Positions 1-9,094 of a stretch of DNA of 64,000 bases are shown here, piece after piece (positions within the stretch are counted from its first letter, which is position 1; the number at the start of each line of letters is the position of its first letter). The notes under the pieces were generated by a model. It did no database searches. It saw only the letters and a list, made by a program, of their open reading frames with translations, and was not told the origin of the DNA. Source of the stretch: Streptomyces inusitatus (GTDB taxonomy: Bacteria > Actinomycetota > Actinomycetes > Streptomycetales > Streptomycetaceae); NCBI RefSeq assembly GCF_014651115.1, contig NZ_BMWG01000003.1:1-64000 (forward strand). Direction: 5' to 3'. The translations under genes and the position numbers were made by a program.

Positions 1-1
1 C

Positions 2-520
2 GCCATCACCCCCACCACCGGCACCGACCTCATCACCTGGATCACCGAAACCCTCCTCTCCGAAGAGCTGCTCCGCAAAGACCTCCCCCGCTTCGGACCC
101 GCCGAAGAGAAACAGCGAACCGTCGACGGACTCCGCGAACTCCTCACCAGGGAGATGGCGGACGGGACTCTGATCGACCGCCACCTCCAGCACCAGGACG
201 CCCACGCACCCGCACGCCCCCACCCCAGCCACCCCTACACGACCAGAATCCCGGCCACCGACCCCAACCTCCACGCACGACTCCTCACCACCCGCCACAC
301 CCTCACCACCAGCGAGGACGGCAAAGCCCAACTCACCGCCACCGGCCGAACCTGGACCTTCGCCCCCGCCGTACTCCCCCTCCTCCAACTCCTCACCGAC
401 CGCACCGAACACCGCATCAAAGACCTCGCCCACACCACCGGCCTCACCCGAAGCCAAGTGGCCAAGGTCATCGAAGAACTCATGACCGGGGGAATCGTCG
501 CGGTCCGGGGGCGGGCGTGA
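2..520 (+). CDS. C-terminal part of an oxygenase-like protein (cupin-4/JmjC type?)
   Basis: This reading frame is open from the left edge to the TGA at 518-520, so only the last 172 residues are seen and the start lies outside the window. The final 90 residues read like a winged-helix tail: a short beta region with TGRTWTF, then helices ending in SQVAKVIEELMTGGIV. Such a tail follows the cupin barrel in cupin-4/JmjC-type ribosomal or peptide hydroxylases. The metal-binding HxD/H residues would be upstream and cannot be checked, so the family is inferred. A strong hairpin follows the stop, and a radical SAM gene and a methyltransferase lie downstream on the same strand. This suggests one modification cassette. 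Confidence 0.45.
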   Translation, partial: AITPTTGTDLITWITETLLSEELLRKDLPRFGPAEEKQRTVDGLRELLTREMADGTLIDRHLQHQDAHAPARPHPSHPYTTRIPATDPNLHARLLTTRHTLTTSEDGKAQLTATGRTWTFAPAVLPLLQLLTDRTEHRIKDLAHTTGLTRSQVAKVIEELMTGGIVAVRGRA

Positions 521-536
521 GGGATACGAAGTCGCC

Positions 537-570
537 CCCGTCCGGCTGTTCCCGTGAGCAGCCGGACGGG
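537..570 (+). terminator. Hairpin between the oxygenase-like and radical SAM genes
   Basis: A perfect 12-bp inverted repeat (CCCGTCCGGCTG at 537-548 and CAGCCGGACGGG at 559-570) has a 10-nt loop. It sits 17 bases after the stop of the first gene and 54 bases before the start chosen for the next. There is no T tract, as is common for Streptomyces terminators. It may terminate or attenuate transcription into the radical SAM gene. Confidence 0.6.
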
Positions 571-624
571 TTCGGCAACACCACTACTCGGCAGGCGATC
601 CACCTCATGAGAAAGGGAAGTCCG

Positions 625-1509
625 ATGACGTCAGTCGCTGAACCCCCGGTCACCCCGTTCGCCGGGATCACCACACTTGAGCTGGAGATCACCGGGAAGT
701 GCCAGCTCTCGTGCTCGCACTGCCTGTCAATGTCCAGCCCGCAGGCCACACACGGCACCATGACCCCCGCCGACTGGCGGCAGGTGATCGCCGACGCCGC
801 CGATCTCGGCATCCCCCGTATCCAGCTCATCGGGGGCGAGCCGACCGTTCACCCCCAGTGGCGCGGCTTCGCCGAACTCGCTCTCTCGCTCGGACTCGGG
901 GTGCAGATTTACTCGAATCTGTTCAACGTCGCCTGGTCCTGGTGGGAGACGTTCGAGCGGGACGGGGTGACACTCGCGACCAGCTACTACAGCGACACCC
1001 CCGCCGAGCACGACAAAATCACCGGCAGGCCGGGAAGCTACCGTCGGACCCGCGCCAACATTGAGGAGGCGCTCCGGCGCGGGATCCCTTTGTACGTCGG
1101 CATTGTGGACGTCCTCGACGGTCAACGGGTCGCCGAAGCGCGCGCCGAGCTGAGCGCCATGGGGGTGCGGCAGATCAACACGGACCGGGTGCGTGCTGTG
1201 GGCCGGGCCAGGCTGCCCGGAACGAAACCGACGCTGGACGAGATGTGCGGCCGGTGCACCCGGGGGCGCGGTGCCGTTCTTCCGGACGGGAGTCTCACCG
1301 GCTGCGTGCTGTCCCGCGACTTCCCTGCCGGCAATGTGCGGACGACGCGGCTCCGTGATCTGTTCGGCGGCGAGGAGTGGGCGGACCTCTCGGCGAGGAT
1401 TCCGGCACCCCGTGCCGCTTGCCCGCCGGACGACTCGGGGGATTGCGACCCCGCCAATACGGAAGCGTGCATGCCGAGCTTCCCTGACGATGACGACGAG
1501 GTGTCGTGA
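625..1509 (+). CDS. Radical SAM protein with C-terminal cysteine-rich region
   Basis: This 294-residue protein carries the radical SAM cluster motif CQLSCSHC (Cx3Cx2C) near residue 30, which binds a 4Fe-4S cluster and S-adenosylmethionine. The GGEPTVHPQW segment matches the GGEP SAM-binding motif. A second set of cysteines (CGRC, GCV, then CPPDDSGDC and EAC) lies near the end, as in SPASM/twitch proteins that bind extra clusters and modify peptides. The ATG at 625 was chosen because AAGGGA lies just upstream. An in-frame GTG at 517 overlaps the previous stop, but that start would translate through the hairpin. The stop overlaps the methyltransferase start (GTGA), so the two are coupled. The substrate is unknown and no precursor peptide is seen. 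Confidence 0.8.
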   Translation: MTSVAEPPVTPFAGITTLELEITGKCQLSCSHCLSMSSPQATHGTMTPADWRQVIADAADLGIPRIQLIGGEPTVHPQWRGFAELALSLGLGVQIYSNLFNVAWSWWETFERDGVTLATSYYSDTPAEHDKITGRPGSYRRTRANIEEALRRGIPLYVGIVDVLDGQRVAEARAELSAMGVRQINTDRVRAVGRARLPGTKPTLDEMCGRCTRGRGAVLPDGSLTGCVLSRDFPAGNVRTTRLRDLFGGEEWADLSARIPAPRAACPPDDSGDCDPANTEACMPSFPDDDDEVS

Positions 1510-2657
1510 GCGTGGAGTGGGAACACCATGCGCAACGGCTCGCACGACAGGTGACCGACCCCGATTCCCGCTGGCTCGGGGCCGTGGCAGGAGTACCCCG
1601 CCATGAGCTGGTCCCCAGGTGGTGGGAGAGGGACGGCGACGGAGGGTGGCGGCTCAGGAACGGGGCCGACGACCCCGGCGGATGGATGGAGGCGGCCTAC
1701 ACGGACCGGTCGTTGATCACCCGGGTCGGGACGCTCCACGCCGACCACGCCGAAGCGGGAGACCGCCCGGAGGGGCTGCCCACATCGTCCGCCACCCTGC
1801 CGAGCCTGGTCGTTCGCATGCTCCGCCACGGGCGGCTCGGGGACGGGCTGGATCTGCTCGATCTCGGCACCGGAGCCGGGGGCCTCACCGCCTACGCGGC
1901 GCGCCGGCTCGGTGCTCGACATGTGACCAGCCTGGATGTGGACCCGTACTTGACCAGTGCGGCGGCCGACCGGCTCGCGCCCATGGGGCTCCGGCCACGG
2001 TTCCTCGCCCTGGACGCGACCGAGGAGATCCCGGGGACGTACGACCGGATCATCGCCACGGTCGGAATGCCGCCCGGTCCCGGGCTCCGTCCCATGCTCG
2101 GCGCACTTCGCGAGGGCGGACGCCTGGTCACCACGATCGCCCGGACCACCATGATTCTCACCGGGTGGAGACAGCCGGACGGAGCCGTGGTCGGGCGGAT
2201 CGAACGCGACTGGGCCGGGTTCATGCTCACCCGCTCCGGGAACGACTACCCGCCCGCACTCGCCGGGCTGTTCGCCCTCGCCCGAGAGGCGGACGGGGAG
2301 CGGACCGGCACCGGCCGCTATCCCGTCGTGAACGTGGACGACGCGTGGGAAGTCAGGTCCATGCTGGAAGTGACGACCCCGGGCATCGAAACCGACTACG
2401 AGAACAGCGGACGGACGCGCACCGCCTACCTGGTCCACCCCGACGGGTCATGGGCCAGAGCCTCCGCCGAACGGACCCGTCCGCCCACCGTCCACCAGAG
2501 CGGGCCTCAGCGACTGTGGGACACCGTGGAACGTATCCGTACATGGCTGCTCTCCGAGGGCGGACTGCCCCTGTACGGCGCGGACGCCCGCGTCACCCCG
2601 GACGGAGTCATCCGCCTGACCCGTGGCCGCTGGGCGGACACCATGGGCGCACCATAG
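1506..2657 (+). CDS. PCMT-like SAM-dependent methyltransferase
   Basis: This 383-residue protein has the Rossmann SAM-binding motif LDLGTGAGGLTAYAARRLG, preceded by the LPSLVVRML segment seen in protein-L-isoaspartate O-methyltransferase relatives. The C-terminal ~170 residues form an extra domain beyond the usual ~210-residue PCMT core. Long PCMT-like enzymes of this kind are known from actinobacterial RiPP clusters such as those with FxLD-type peptides. The GTG start overlaps the radical SAM stop by four bases, implying coupled translation and a shared pathway. The substrate is not shown by sequence. Alternatives are a general protein-repair methyltransferase or a self-methylating RiPP enzyme. 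Confidence 0.75.
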   Translation: MSVEWEHHAQRLARQVTDPDSRWLGAVAGVPRHELVPRWWERDGDGGWRLRNGADDPGGWMEAAYTDRSLITRVGTLHADHAEAGDRPEGLPTSSATLPSLVVRMLRHGRLGDGLDLLDLGTGAGGLTAYAARRLGARHVTSLDVDPYLTSAAADRLAPMGLRPRFLALDATEEIPGTYDRIIATVGMPPGPGLRPMLGALREGGRLVTTIARTTMILTGWRQPDGAVVGRIERDWAGFMLTRSGNDYPPALAGLFALAREADGERTGTGRYPVVNVDDAWEVRSMLEVTTPGIETDYENSGRTRTAYLVHPDGSWARASAERTRPPTVHQSGPQRLWDTVERIRTWLLSEGGLPLYGADARVTPDGVIRLTRGRWADTMGAP

Positions 2658-2675
2658 CTCCGGGGCCGGGGAGTC

Positions 2676-2996
2676 TCAGGGCGCGTCGGCAAGCGGGGGC
2701 GGCGCGGGGAGGACGGCCGGGGTCGCCATGTCGTTGTCCTCCAACTGCATCTCGTCCAGTTCGACACTGCGGACGAGCACCCCGGGCAGGTCCACGAATC
2801 GGCTCAGCGCGTCCGCGATGGCCTGAGTCAGTGTCTCGGCCTCGAAGGAGCAGCTGAACCGGGAATCGCCCGGCCCCTCCTGCAGGTGGATGCGCCCGTC
2901 GTGGAAGCTGGCCAGCTCCGTCAGGGCGTCGTCCTGCTCTTCGGTGAGAGCGTCCTGAAGGACCAGGCTGAAGTACCAGTTACGCACAGTTCGCAT
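2676..2996 (-). CDS. Hypothetical protein, second gene of a two-gene pair
   Basis: This 106-residue protein has no family I can name. The first ~85 residues look like a compact alpha/beta fold (NWYFSLVLQDALTEEQDDAL, then RFSCSFEAETLTQAIADAL). The end is acidic then proline-rich (LEDNDMATPAVLPAPPP). It overlaps the end of the upstream 74-residue gene by 17 bases, so the two are almost certainly co-expressed. It converges with the methyltransferase gene. A toxin-antitoxin role is possible from the arrangement only. Confidence 0.6.
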   Translation of the reverse strand: MRTVRNWYFSLVLQDALTEEQDDALTELASFHDGRIHLQEGPGDSRFSCSFEAETLTQAIADALSRFVDLPGVLVRSVELDEMQLEDNDMATPAVLPAPPPLADAP

Positions 2997-3204
2997 GCCT
3001 CCGAGTGAATCGATCGATGTCCCGAGCCTCTTCGCTCGGATTCTGGGGAGTGCAGGCCACCGGGTACCTGCGGTTGCAGGGACAGCAGATAACGCAGCCC
3101 CAGCGGTGCCCCTTGCCTGTATGGATCACCTTGAGCCCCGCCGCCTCCGCCCTCCTCAGCGCCGCTTCAACATCCTTCTTCTGATGCCGATCACCGATTC
3201 CCAT
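2980..3204 (-). CDS. Small cysteine-containing protein, possibly HicA-like
   Basis: This 74-residue basic protein starts KKDVEAALRRAEAAGLKV. It then has a GKGHRWG turn, three cysteines in ICCPC, and ends with IDRFTRRHANC. The pattern (helix, GKGH before a beta strand, then a P/SxE-helix) recalls the dsRBD-like fold of HicA mRNA interferases, but the cysteines are not typical and the likeness is weak. It leads a two-gene unit with the downstream 106-residue gene. The unit lies between the hut operon and the radical SAM cassette. Confidence 0.55.
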   Translation of the reverse strand: MGIGDRHQKKDVEAALRRAEAAGLKVIHTGKGHRWGCVICCPCNRRYPVACTPQNPSEEARDIDRFTRRHANCA

Positions 3205-3336
3205 GACCGTATGTACTACTCGTCACCCCGCGAGGAAGGTACGGAGAACGAAAGCAGACCGCCCGATCGAGCTACTGCACGGCACAGGGGTGACCAGCAC
3301 AGTCGCCGGGCACGGCAGGGCCCAACCGCGAGGCCC

Positions 3337-4689
3337 CTACCCCCGCAGCGCGGCGATCGACGCCGCCAGTTCGCCCGGGACGTCGGGGATGAGGGTGTGG
3401 ACGCCGGAGGTGACGATGCGGCGGCCGGCGACGACGACTTCGCGGATGTCGGGGGCGGAGGCGGCGAAGACGGCGGTTTCGGCGGCGAGGCGGGGGAGGG
3501 GGCCGGAGGTGCGGACGGAGGTGAGGGTGAGGGTGGTGAAGTCGGCGGGGGCGCCGGGTTCGAGGCGGCCGGTCTCGGGCCAGCCGAGGGCGGTGTGGCC
3601 GGTGGAGGTGGCGGTGCGGAGGAGGGAGGCGGCGGTCCAGTGGCCGCGGGTGCGAGAGCGGAGGCGTTCGTCGAGTTCGAGGGCGCGGGCCTCTTCGAGG
3701 AGGTCGATGACGGCGTGGCTGTCGCTGCCGAGGCAGAGCGGGGAGCCGGCGCGCTGGAGCGCGACCGCGGGGCCGATGCCGTCGGCGAGGTCGCGTTCGG
3801 TGGTGGGGCACATGCAGACGCCGGTGCCGGAGGAGCCCAGTGCCCGGATGTCGTCGTCGGTGAGGTGGGTGGCGTGGACGGCGGTGACGGTCGGCTTCCA
3901 GAATCCGGCGCGTGCGAGGAGTTGGGCGGGCGTGGTGCCGTACACGGCCCGGCAGGCCTCGTTCTCGGCGGGCTGTTCGGAGAGGTGGACATGGACCGGC
4001 AGTCCGTCGGTGCGCTCGGCGAACCGCTCGTACCCGTCGGCCTCGGCGAAGGCGCGTACGGAGTGGATCGCGGCCCCGATCCGGGCGTGCGGGCGGGGTG
4101 TGAGCCGGGAGAAGCGCTCGTACCAGCGGTCGGCGGTGCCGTCGCCGAAGCGGAGCTGGGGGCCTTCGAGGGGCTGGTGGCCGTCGCGGGTGAGGCCGCC
4201 GCGGAGGTAGGCGGTGTCGAGGAGGGTGATCCGGATGCCGGCGTCGGCGGCGGCGGCGATCAGGGCCTCGCCCATGGCGTTGGGGTCGTCGTAGGGCACT
4301 CCCCGGGGCCCGTGGTGCAGATAGTGGAACTCGCCCACGACCGTGATCCCGGCGAGGGCCATCTCCGCGTACACGGCGCGGGCGAGGCGGTGGTACGAGT
4401 CGGGGGTGAGCCGGGACGCGAACTGGTACATGAATTCGCGCCAGGTCCAGAAGGTCCCGGTGCCGACCTGGACGGTTCCGCGCAGGGCCCGGTGAAAGGC
4501 GTGCGAGTGGGCGTTGGCGAGGCCGGGGATGGTCAGGCCGCGCAGGATCTCCGCGCCGGGCGGGGGTGTGTCGGTCCCGGTGCGGACGGCCGTGATCAGG
4601 CCGTCGCGCACCTCCAGCAGCACCCCGGGCTCGACATGGGTCTCCAGCCAGGCGTGTTCGGCCCAGTACGAGGTCGTCGTCAGCGGCAT
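3337..4689 (-). CDS. hutF: Formimidoylglutamate deiminase (HutF)
   Basis: This 450-residue member of the amidohydrolase superfamily would hydrolyse N-formimidoyl-L-glutamate to N-formylglutamate and ammonia in histidine breakdown. The metal-binding motif NAHSHAFHRALRG lies at residues 59-71. Later come the barrel histidines in VHVHLSEQ and AVHATHLT and the SDSH motif near residue 330, all expected for HutF. The ATG start overlaps the end of the amidohydrolase gene by 10 bases, so it is the last gene of a coupled hutU-amidohydrolase-hutF operon. The imidazolonepropionase gene hutI, often next to this operon in Streptomyces, is not present on either side here. Confidence 0.88.
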   Translation of the reverse strand: MPLTTTSYWAEHAWLETHVEPGVLLEVRDGLITAVRTGTDTPPPGAEILRGLTIPGLANAHSHAFHRALRGTVQVGTGTFWTWREFMYQFASRLTPDSYHRLARAVYAEMALAGITVVGEFHYLHHGPRGVPYDDPNAMGEALIAAAADAGIRITLLDTAYLRGGLTRDGHQPLEGPQLRFGDGTADRWYERFSRLTPRPHARIGAAIHSVRAFAEADGYERFAERTDGLPVHVHLSEQPAENEACRAVYGTTPAQLLARAGFWKPTVTAVHATHLTDDDIRALGSSGTGVCMCPTTERDLADGIGPAVALQRAGSPLCLGSDSHAVIDLLEEARALELDERLRSRTRGHWTAASLLRTATSTGHTALGWPETGRLEPGAPADFTTLTLTSVRTSGPLPRLAAETAVFAASAPDIREVVVAGRRIVTSGVHTLIPDVPGELAASIAALRG

Positions 4690-5909
4690 GCGAGGCCCTC
4701 CAGTACGTCGGCGAGCGCGATCACCCCGGCGAGGCAGTCGTCCTCGGCCGCGGACTCGGCCGGGGAGTGCGAGACGCCGGTGGGGTTGCGTACGAACAGC
4801 ATGGCGGTGGGGACGGCGGCGGAGAGGATTCCGGCGTCGTGTCCCGCGCCGGTGCCCAGGATCGGGATCCGGCCGCCGAGGAGCCGGTTCAGCTCGTCGC
4901 GCAGGGCGTGCTCGAACTCGACGACAGGGGTGAAGGACTCGCGTACGACGGTGAGGTCGACGCCGTCGCGGGCGGCGCGGTCCCGGGCGGCGCGCTCGAC
5001 GGCGGCGACGACGGTGTCGAGGGTGGCCTGGTCGGCGGCGCGGGAGTCCAGCCAGCCGCGGACCAGGGAGGGGATCGCGTTGACCCCGTTGGGTTCGACG
5101 GAGACCTTGCCGAAGGTGGCGAGCGCGCCGAGGAGTTCGGCCTCGCGGCGGGCGGCGAGGACGGTCTCGGCGTAGGTGGGCATGGGGTCGCGGCGGTCGG
5201 CGAGCCGGGTGGTGCCCGCGTGGTTGGCCTCGCCCGCGAAGTCGAACCGCCAGCGGCCGTGGGGCCAGATCGCGGAGGCGAGGCCGACGGCGTCGCCGGA
5301 GAGGTCGAGGGCGCGGCCCTGTTCGACATGGAGTTCGACGAACGCGCCGATGCGGGCGAGGCGCTCGGGGTCGGGGCCGATGGCGTCGGGGTCCTGTCCG
5401 GCGGCCTCCATCGCCTGCGGGAGGAGGATCCCGTCGGCGTCGCGGAGCGCGTGCGCCTGTTCCCGGGTGAGGCGGCCCGCCGTGAGCCGGGAGCCGACGC
5501 AGGCGACGCCGAAGCGGGCTCCCTCCTCGTCGCCGAAGTTGGAGACCGCGAGGGGCCGGGTGGGGCTCGCGCCGCGCCGCCGGAGTTCGTCGAGCGCGGC
5601 GAAGGCGGAGACGACTCCGAGGGGTCCGTCGAACGCGCCCCCGTCGGGGACGGAGTCCAGATGGGATCCGGTGACGACGGCGTCGCCCTGGGCCGGGTCG
5701 CCGAGCCAGGCCCACTGGTTGCCGTTGCGGTCGGTCTCGTACGAGAGCCCCCGGGCCAGCGCCTGGTCCTTGAACCAGGCCCGGCAGTCGGCGTCCGGCC
5801 CCGACCAGGCGTAGCGGCGGTAGCCGCCGGTGGTGGCGTCGCGGCCGACGGGGGCGAGTTCTCGCCACATCTGGTGGAAGGAGGCCCCGGGGAGGCTCTT
5901 GGTGTTCAC
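4680..5909 (-). CDS. M20-family amidohydrolase of the hut operon (allantoate amidohydrolase-like)
   Basis: This 409-residue cytosolic zinc hydrolase belongs to the N-carbamoyl-amino-acid hydrolase/allantoate amidohydrolase group. Metal-binding motifs are [39 protein letters not shown] and, near the end, TGAGHDAG. It starts with GTG overlapping the hutU stop by four bases and overlaps hutF by ten. In this setting the likely job is a late step of histidine catabolism, such as deformylating N-formylglutamate, but the substrate is inferred from context. The name allantoate amidohydrolase reflects homology only. Confidence 0.82.
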   Translation of the reverse strand: MNTKSLPGASFHQMWRELAPVGRDATTGGYRRYAWSGPDADCRAWFKDQALARGLSYETDRNGNQWAWLGDPAQGDAVVTGSHLDSVPDGGAFDGPLGVVSAFAALDELRRRGASPTRPLAVSNFGDEEGARFGVACVGSRLTAGRLTREQAHALRDADGILLPQAMEAAGQDPDAIGPDPERLARIGAFVELHVEQGRALDLSGDAVGLASAIWPHGRWRFDFAGEANHAGTTRLADRRDPMPTYAETVLAARREAELLGALATFGKVSVEPNGVNAIPSLVRGWLDSRAADQATLDTVVAAVERAARDRAARDGVDLTVVRESFTPVVEFEHALRDELNRLLGGRIPILGTGAGHDAGILSAAVPTAMLFVRNPTGVSHSPAESAAEDDCLAGVIALADVLEGLACR

Positions 5910-7564
5910 GCGCCCTCCCGCATCGGGATGCGGACGCCGCGCTCGGCGGCCACGGTCTCGGCGGACTCGTATCCGGCGTCGACGTGCCGGATGACGCCCA
6001 TGCCGGGGTCGTTCGTCAGGACGCGGCGGATCTTCTCCCCGGCCAGTGGGGTGCCGTCGGCGACGGTGACCTGGCCGGCGTGGATGGAGCGGCCCATTCC
6101 GACGCCGCCGCCGTGGTGGATGGAGACCCAGGACGCGCCGGAGGCGACATTGACCATGGCGTTGAGGAGGGGCCAGTCGGCGATCGCGTCGGAGCCGTCG
6201 AGCATGGCCTCGGTCTCGCGGTACGGGGAGGCCACCGAGCCGCAGTCGAGGTGGTCGCGGCCGATGGCGAGGGGGGCGGCCAGCTCGCCGGAGGCGACCA
6301 TGTCGTTGAAGCGCTCGCCCGCGCGGTCGCGTTCGCCGTGGCCGAGCCAGCAGATGCGGGCGGGCAGCCCCTGGAAGCGGACCCGCTCCCCGGCGAGGGT
6401 GATCCAGCGGCGCAGCGACTCGTTCCCGGGGAACAGCTCCAGCAGGGCGCGGTCGGTCTTGGCGATGTCGGAGGCCTCGCCGGAGAGCGCGGCCCAGCGG
6501 AAGGGGCCCTTCCCCTCGCAGAACAGGGGGCGGATGTACGCGGGGACGAAGCCGGGGAAGGCGAACGCCCGCTCGTACCCGGCGAGCCGGGCCTCGCCCC
6601 GGATGGAGTTCCCGTAGTCGAAGACCTCGGCCCCGGCGTCCTGGAAGCCGACCATGGCCTCCACATGGCGGGCCATCGACTCACGCGCCCGCAGGGTGAA
6701 ATCGGCGGGCTTCTCGGCGGCGAAGGAGGCCATCTCGTCGAAGGCGATGCCCGCGGGGAGGTAGGAGAGCGGGTCGTGGGCGGAGGTCTGGTCGGTGACG
6801 ATGTCGACGGGCGCACCCATCTCCAGAAGCCTGGGGAGCAGTTCGGCCGCGTTGCCGAGGACGCCGATCGAGAGCGGGCGGCGGGCGTCGCGGGCCTCGA
6901 CGGCGAGGGTCAGGGCGTGGTCGGGGGAGTCGGCGCGGACGTCGAGATAGCCGTGCTCGATGCGCCGCTCGATCGCGCGGGGGTCGCAGTCGACGCAGAT
7001 GGCGACGCCGTCGTTCATGGTGACGGCGAGGGGCTGCGCGCCGCCCATGCCGCCGAGGCCGGCGGTGAGGGTGATGGTGCCGGCCAGGGTGCCGCCGAAC
7101 TTCTTGGCGGCGACGGCGGCGAAGGTCTCGTAGGTGCCCTGGAGGATCCCCTGGGTGCCGATGTAGATCCAGGAACCGGCGGTCATCTGCCCGTACATCG
7201 TCAGTCCGAGGGACTCCAGCCGCCGGAACTCCTCCCAGTTGGCCCAGTCGCCGACCAGGTTGGAGTTGGCGATGAGCACGCGCGGGGCCCACTCGTGGGT
7301 CTGCATCACGCCGACCGGGCGGCCGGACTGGACGAGCATCGTCTCGTCCTGCTTCAGGGTCCGCAGGGTGCGCACCATCGCGTCGAAGGAGCGCCAGTCG
7401 CGGGCCGCCTTGCCGGTGCCGCCGTAGACGACCAGCTGGTCGGGGTGTTCGGCGACCTCGGGGTCCAGATTGTTCTGGAGCATGCGCAGGGCGGCCTCCT
7501 GCTGCCATCCCAGGGCGCTCAGTTCGCTGCCGCGCGGGGACCGTACGGGGCGGGGTCCGGACAT
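5906..7564 (-). CDS. hutU: Urocanate hydratase (HutU)
   Basis: This 552-residue protein, the usual family length, would convert urocanate to imidazolonepropionate using tightly bound NAD+. The NAD-binding stretch [12 protein letters not shown], the family signatures [13 protein letters not shown] and [14 protein letters not shown], and the segment [18 protein letters not shown] with the conserved cysteine are all present. The ATG at 7564 follows GAGG. It is the first gene of the minus-strand hut operon and is divergent from the PLP decarboxylase-like gene. The shared upstream gap holds a TATTCA/TGAATA dyad. Confidence 0.93.
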   Translation of the reverse strand: MSGPRPVRSPRGSELSALGWQQEAALRMLQNNLDPEVAEHPDQLVVYGGTGKAARDWRSFDAMVRTLRTLKQDETMLVQSGRPVGVMQTHEWAPRVLIANSNLVGDWANWEEFRRLESLGLTMYGQMTAGSWIYIGTQGILQGTYETFAAVAAKKFGGTLAGTITLTAGLGGMGGAQPLAVTMNDGVAICVDCDPRAIERRIEHGYLDVRADSPDHALTLAVEARDARRPLSIGVLGNAAELLPRLLEMGAPVDIVTDQTSAHDPLSYLPAGIAFDEMASFAAEKPADFTLRARESMARHVEAMVGFQDAGAEVFDYGNSIRGEARLAGYERAFAFPGFVPAYIRPLFCEGKGPFRWAALSGEASDIAKTDRALLELFPGNESLRRWITLAGERVRFQGLPARICWLGHGERDRAGERFNDMVASGELAAPLAIGRDHLDCGSVASPYRETEAMLDGSDAIADWPLLNAMVNVASGASWVSIHHGGGVGMGRSIHAGQVTVADGTPLAGEKIRRVLTNDPGMGVIRHVDAGYESAETVAAERGVRIPMREGA

Positions 7565-7610
7565 GGGGCGATGCCTCCTCGCGGCGGCGCGCCGCCGGTG
7601 TTGGGTCAGC

Positions 7611-7635
7611 TATTCACATCCTGATCTCATGAATA
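7611..7635. promoter_or_regulatory. TATTCA-N13-TGAATA dyad in the hut divergent promoter region
   Basis: The 122-bp gap between hutU and the decarboxylase-like gene is locally less GC-rich and contains TATTCA (7611-7616) and its inverse TGAATA (7630-7635). The spacing and position fit an operator for a dimeric repressor acting on one or both divergent genes. The binding protein is unknown. Confidence 0.35.
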
Positions 7636-7686
7636 CTCCTAGTCAACAGATGCGCCGGGCGCGCCCCGGATGGTTGGCTGAGGCAT

Positions 7687-8997
7687 ATGACTGTCGAACG
7701 TCGGAATCAAGCCGTACGAGCCGCTGTCGAACAGGGGCTTCTCGCCGGGGAACAGCCGGTCACCGCCCTTCTGGACGTGGCCGGAATCCGAGAGTCCGCC
7801 GCCGCGCTGCGGGCGGCCTTCGCCGCCGTCACCGACGCCCCCGTGCTGCACGCCTTCGCCGTGAAGGCGACCCCGCTGGTGCCCGTGCTCGCCCTGCTGA
7901 ACACCGAGGGCATCGGCGTGGAGGTGGCGAGCCCCGGCGAACTGGCGCTGGCGCGCGCCGCTGGCGTACGCCCCGAGCACACCGTCCTCGACTCCCCCGC
8001 CAAGACCCCGGCCGAGCTGCGCGAGGCGCTCGCCCTCGGCATCGCCGTCAACGCCGACAACCCGCAGGAGCTGGCCCGTATCGACGCCCTGGCGGCGGCC
8101 GGGACCGCGTCCCCGATCGGGGTGCGGGTCAATCCGCAGATCGGCGCGGGGGCGATCGGCGCGCTGTCGACGGCGACCGCCACCTCCAAGTTCGGCTTCG
8201 CCCTGCGGGACGAGGGCGCGCGCGAGTCAGTCGTACGGATGTTCCTGGAGCGGCCCTGGCTGACCCGGCTGCACACCCACTCCGGCTCCCAGGGCATACC
8301 CCTGGCGCGGATGGCCGAGGGCGTCGCCGCGGTGTACGCGCTGGCCGAGGAGATCAACGCTGCGGCCGGGCGGCAGCAGATCGAGACCGTCGACATCGGC
8401 GGCGGGCTCCCGGTGAACTTCGCGTCCGAGGAGACCACCCCCACCTTCGAGGAGTACGCCCGGCTGCTGAAGCGGGAGGTCCCGGGGCTGCTGGACGGGC
8501 GGTACGGACTGGTCACCGAGTTCGGGCGGTCGCTGCTCGCCAAGCACGGCACGGTCCTGGCCCGGGTGGAGTACGCGAAGGTGTCCGGCTCCCGGCCGAT
8601 CGCGGTCACCCACGCGGGCGTCCAGGTCGCCACCCGTACCGTCTACGACCCCGTCTCCTGGCCGCTGCGGATCGCCGCGTACGACGCGAAGGGGCGGCCG
8701 AAGACGGGGGCCGAGACGGTGCAGGACATCGCGGGGCCCGCCTGCTTCGCGGGCGATCTGCTGGCCGAGGGGCGGTCGCTGCCGCTGCTGGAACAGGGCG
8801 ACGTGGTGGCGGCCCTGGACACCGGCGCGTACTACTTCACCGCCCACTACGGCTACAACAGCCTGCCGAGGCCGGCGGTGCACGGCTTCGCGGTGAGCGC
8901 GGACACGGTTGACTTCTCGCTGGTGAGAGCCGCGCAGAGCGCCGAGGAGATCGTGGCCGAGGCGGGCGGGGACCGGGCGGGCGCGCTGCTGGGGTGA
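7687..8997 (+). CDS. Type III PLP-dependent decarboxylase, diaminopimelate decarboxylase-like
   Basis: This 436-residue protein has the alanine racemase/ornithine decarboxylase type fold. HAFAVKAT places the PLP lysine at residue 60. DIGGGLPVNF is the phosphate-binding glycine loop. GPACFAGDLL carries the active-site cysteine from the partner subunit, and GAYYFTAHYGYNSLPRP resembles the LysA C-terminal signature. The match to diaminopimelate decarboxylase is good at motif level. The position beside hut genes and the departures from true LysA leave the substrate open; another amino acid is possible. It is divergent from hutU. Confidence 0.75.
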   Translation: MTVERRNQAVRAAVEQGLLAGEQPVTALLDVAGIRESAAALRAAFAAVTDAPVLHAFAVKATPLVPVLALLNTEGIGVEVASPGELALARAAGVRPEHTVLDSPAKTPAELREALALGIAVNADNPQELARIDALAAAGTASPIGVRVNPQIGAGAIGALSTATATSKFGFALRDEGARESVVRMFLERPWLTRLHTHSGSQGIPLARMAEGVAAVYALAEEINAAAGRQQIETVDIGGGLPVNFASEETTPTFEEYARLLKREVPGLLDGRYGLVTEFGRSLLAKHGTVLARVEYAKVSGSRPIAVTHAGVQVATRTVYDPVSWPLRIAAYDAKGRPKTGAETVQDIAGPACFAGDLLAEGRSLPLLEQGDVVAALDTGAYYFTAHYGYNSLPRPAVHGFAVSADTVDFSLVRAAQSAEEIVAEAGGDRAGALLG

Positions 8998-9094
8998 GCG
9001 CCGGGGGCGCCGGGTCGGGCTCCGGGCGGGGCTCGGGAGGGGCTCGGTGCGGGCTCCGGGGGCGATTGTCCGACCCGGCTGCTTTCCTGGAGTC

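Noticed and set aside
517..624. Radical SAM start at GTG 517
   Set aside because: It overlaps the previous stop but would translate a perfect 12-bp hairpin; ATG 625 has a good ribosome site and matches the start of the folded domain.
2995..5175. Very long plus-strand open frame (726 codons) across the hut genes
   Set aside because: It is the antisense shadow of hutF and the amidohydrolase; composition is Gly/Val/Glu-biased with no domain, and the minus strand encodes full enzymes.
7582..7597. GC-only palindrome just upstream of hutU as an operator
   Set aside because: A run of CGG/CCG in a very GC-rich genome easily forms such palindromes; the TATTCA/TGAATA dyad is the better candidate.
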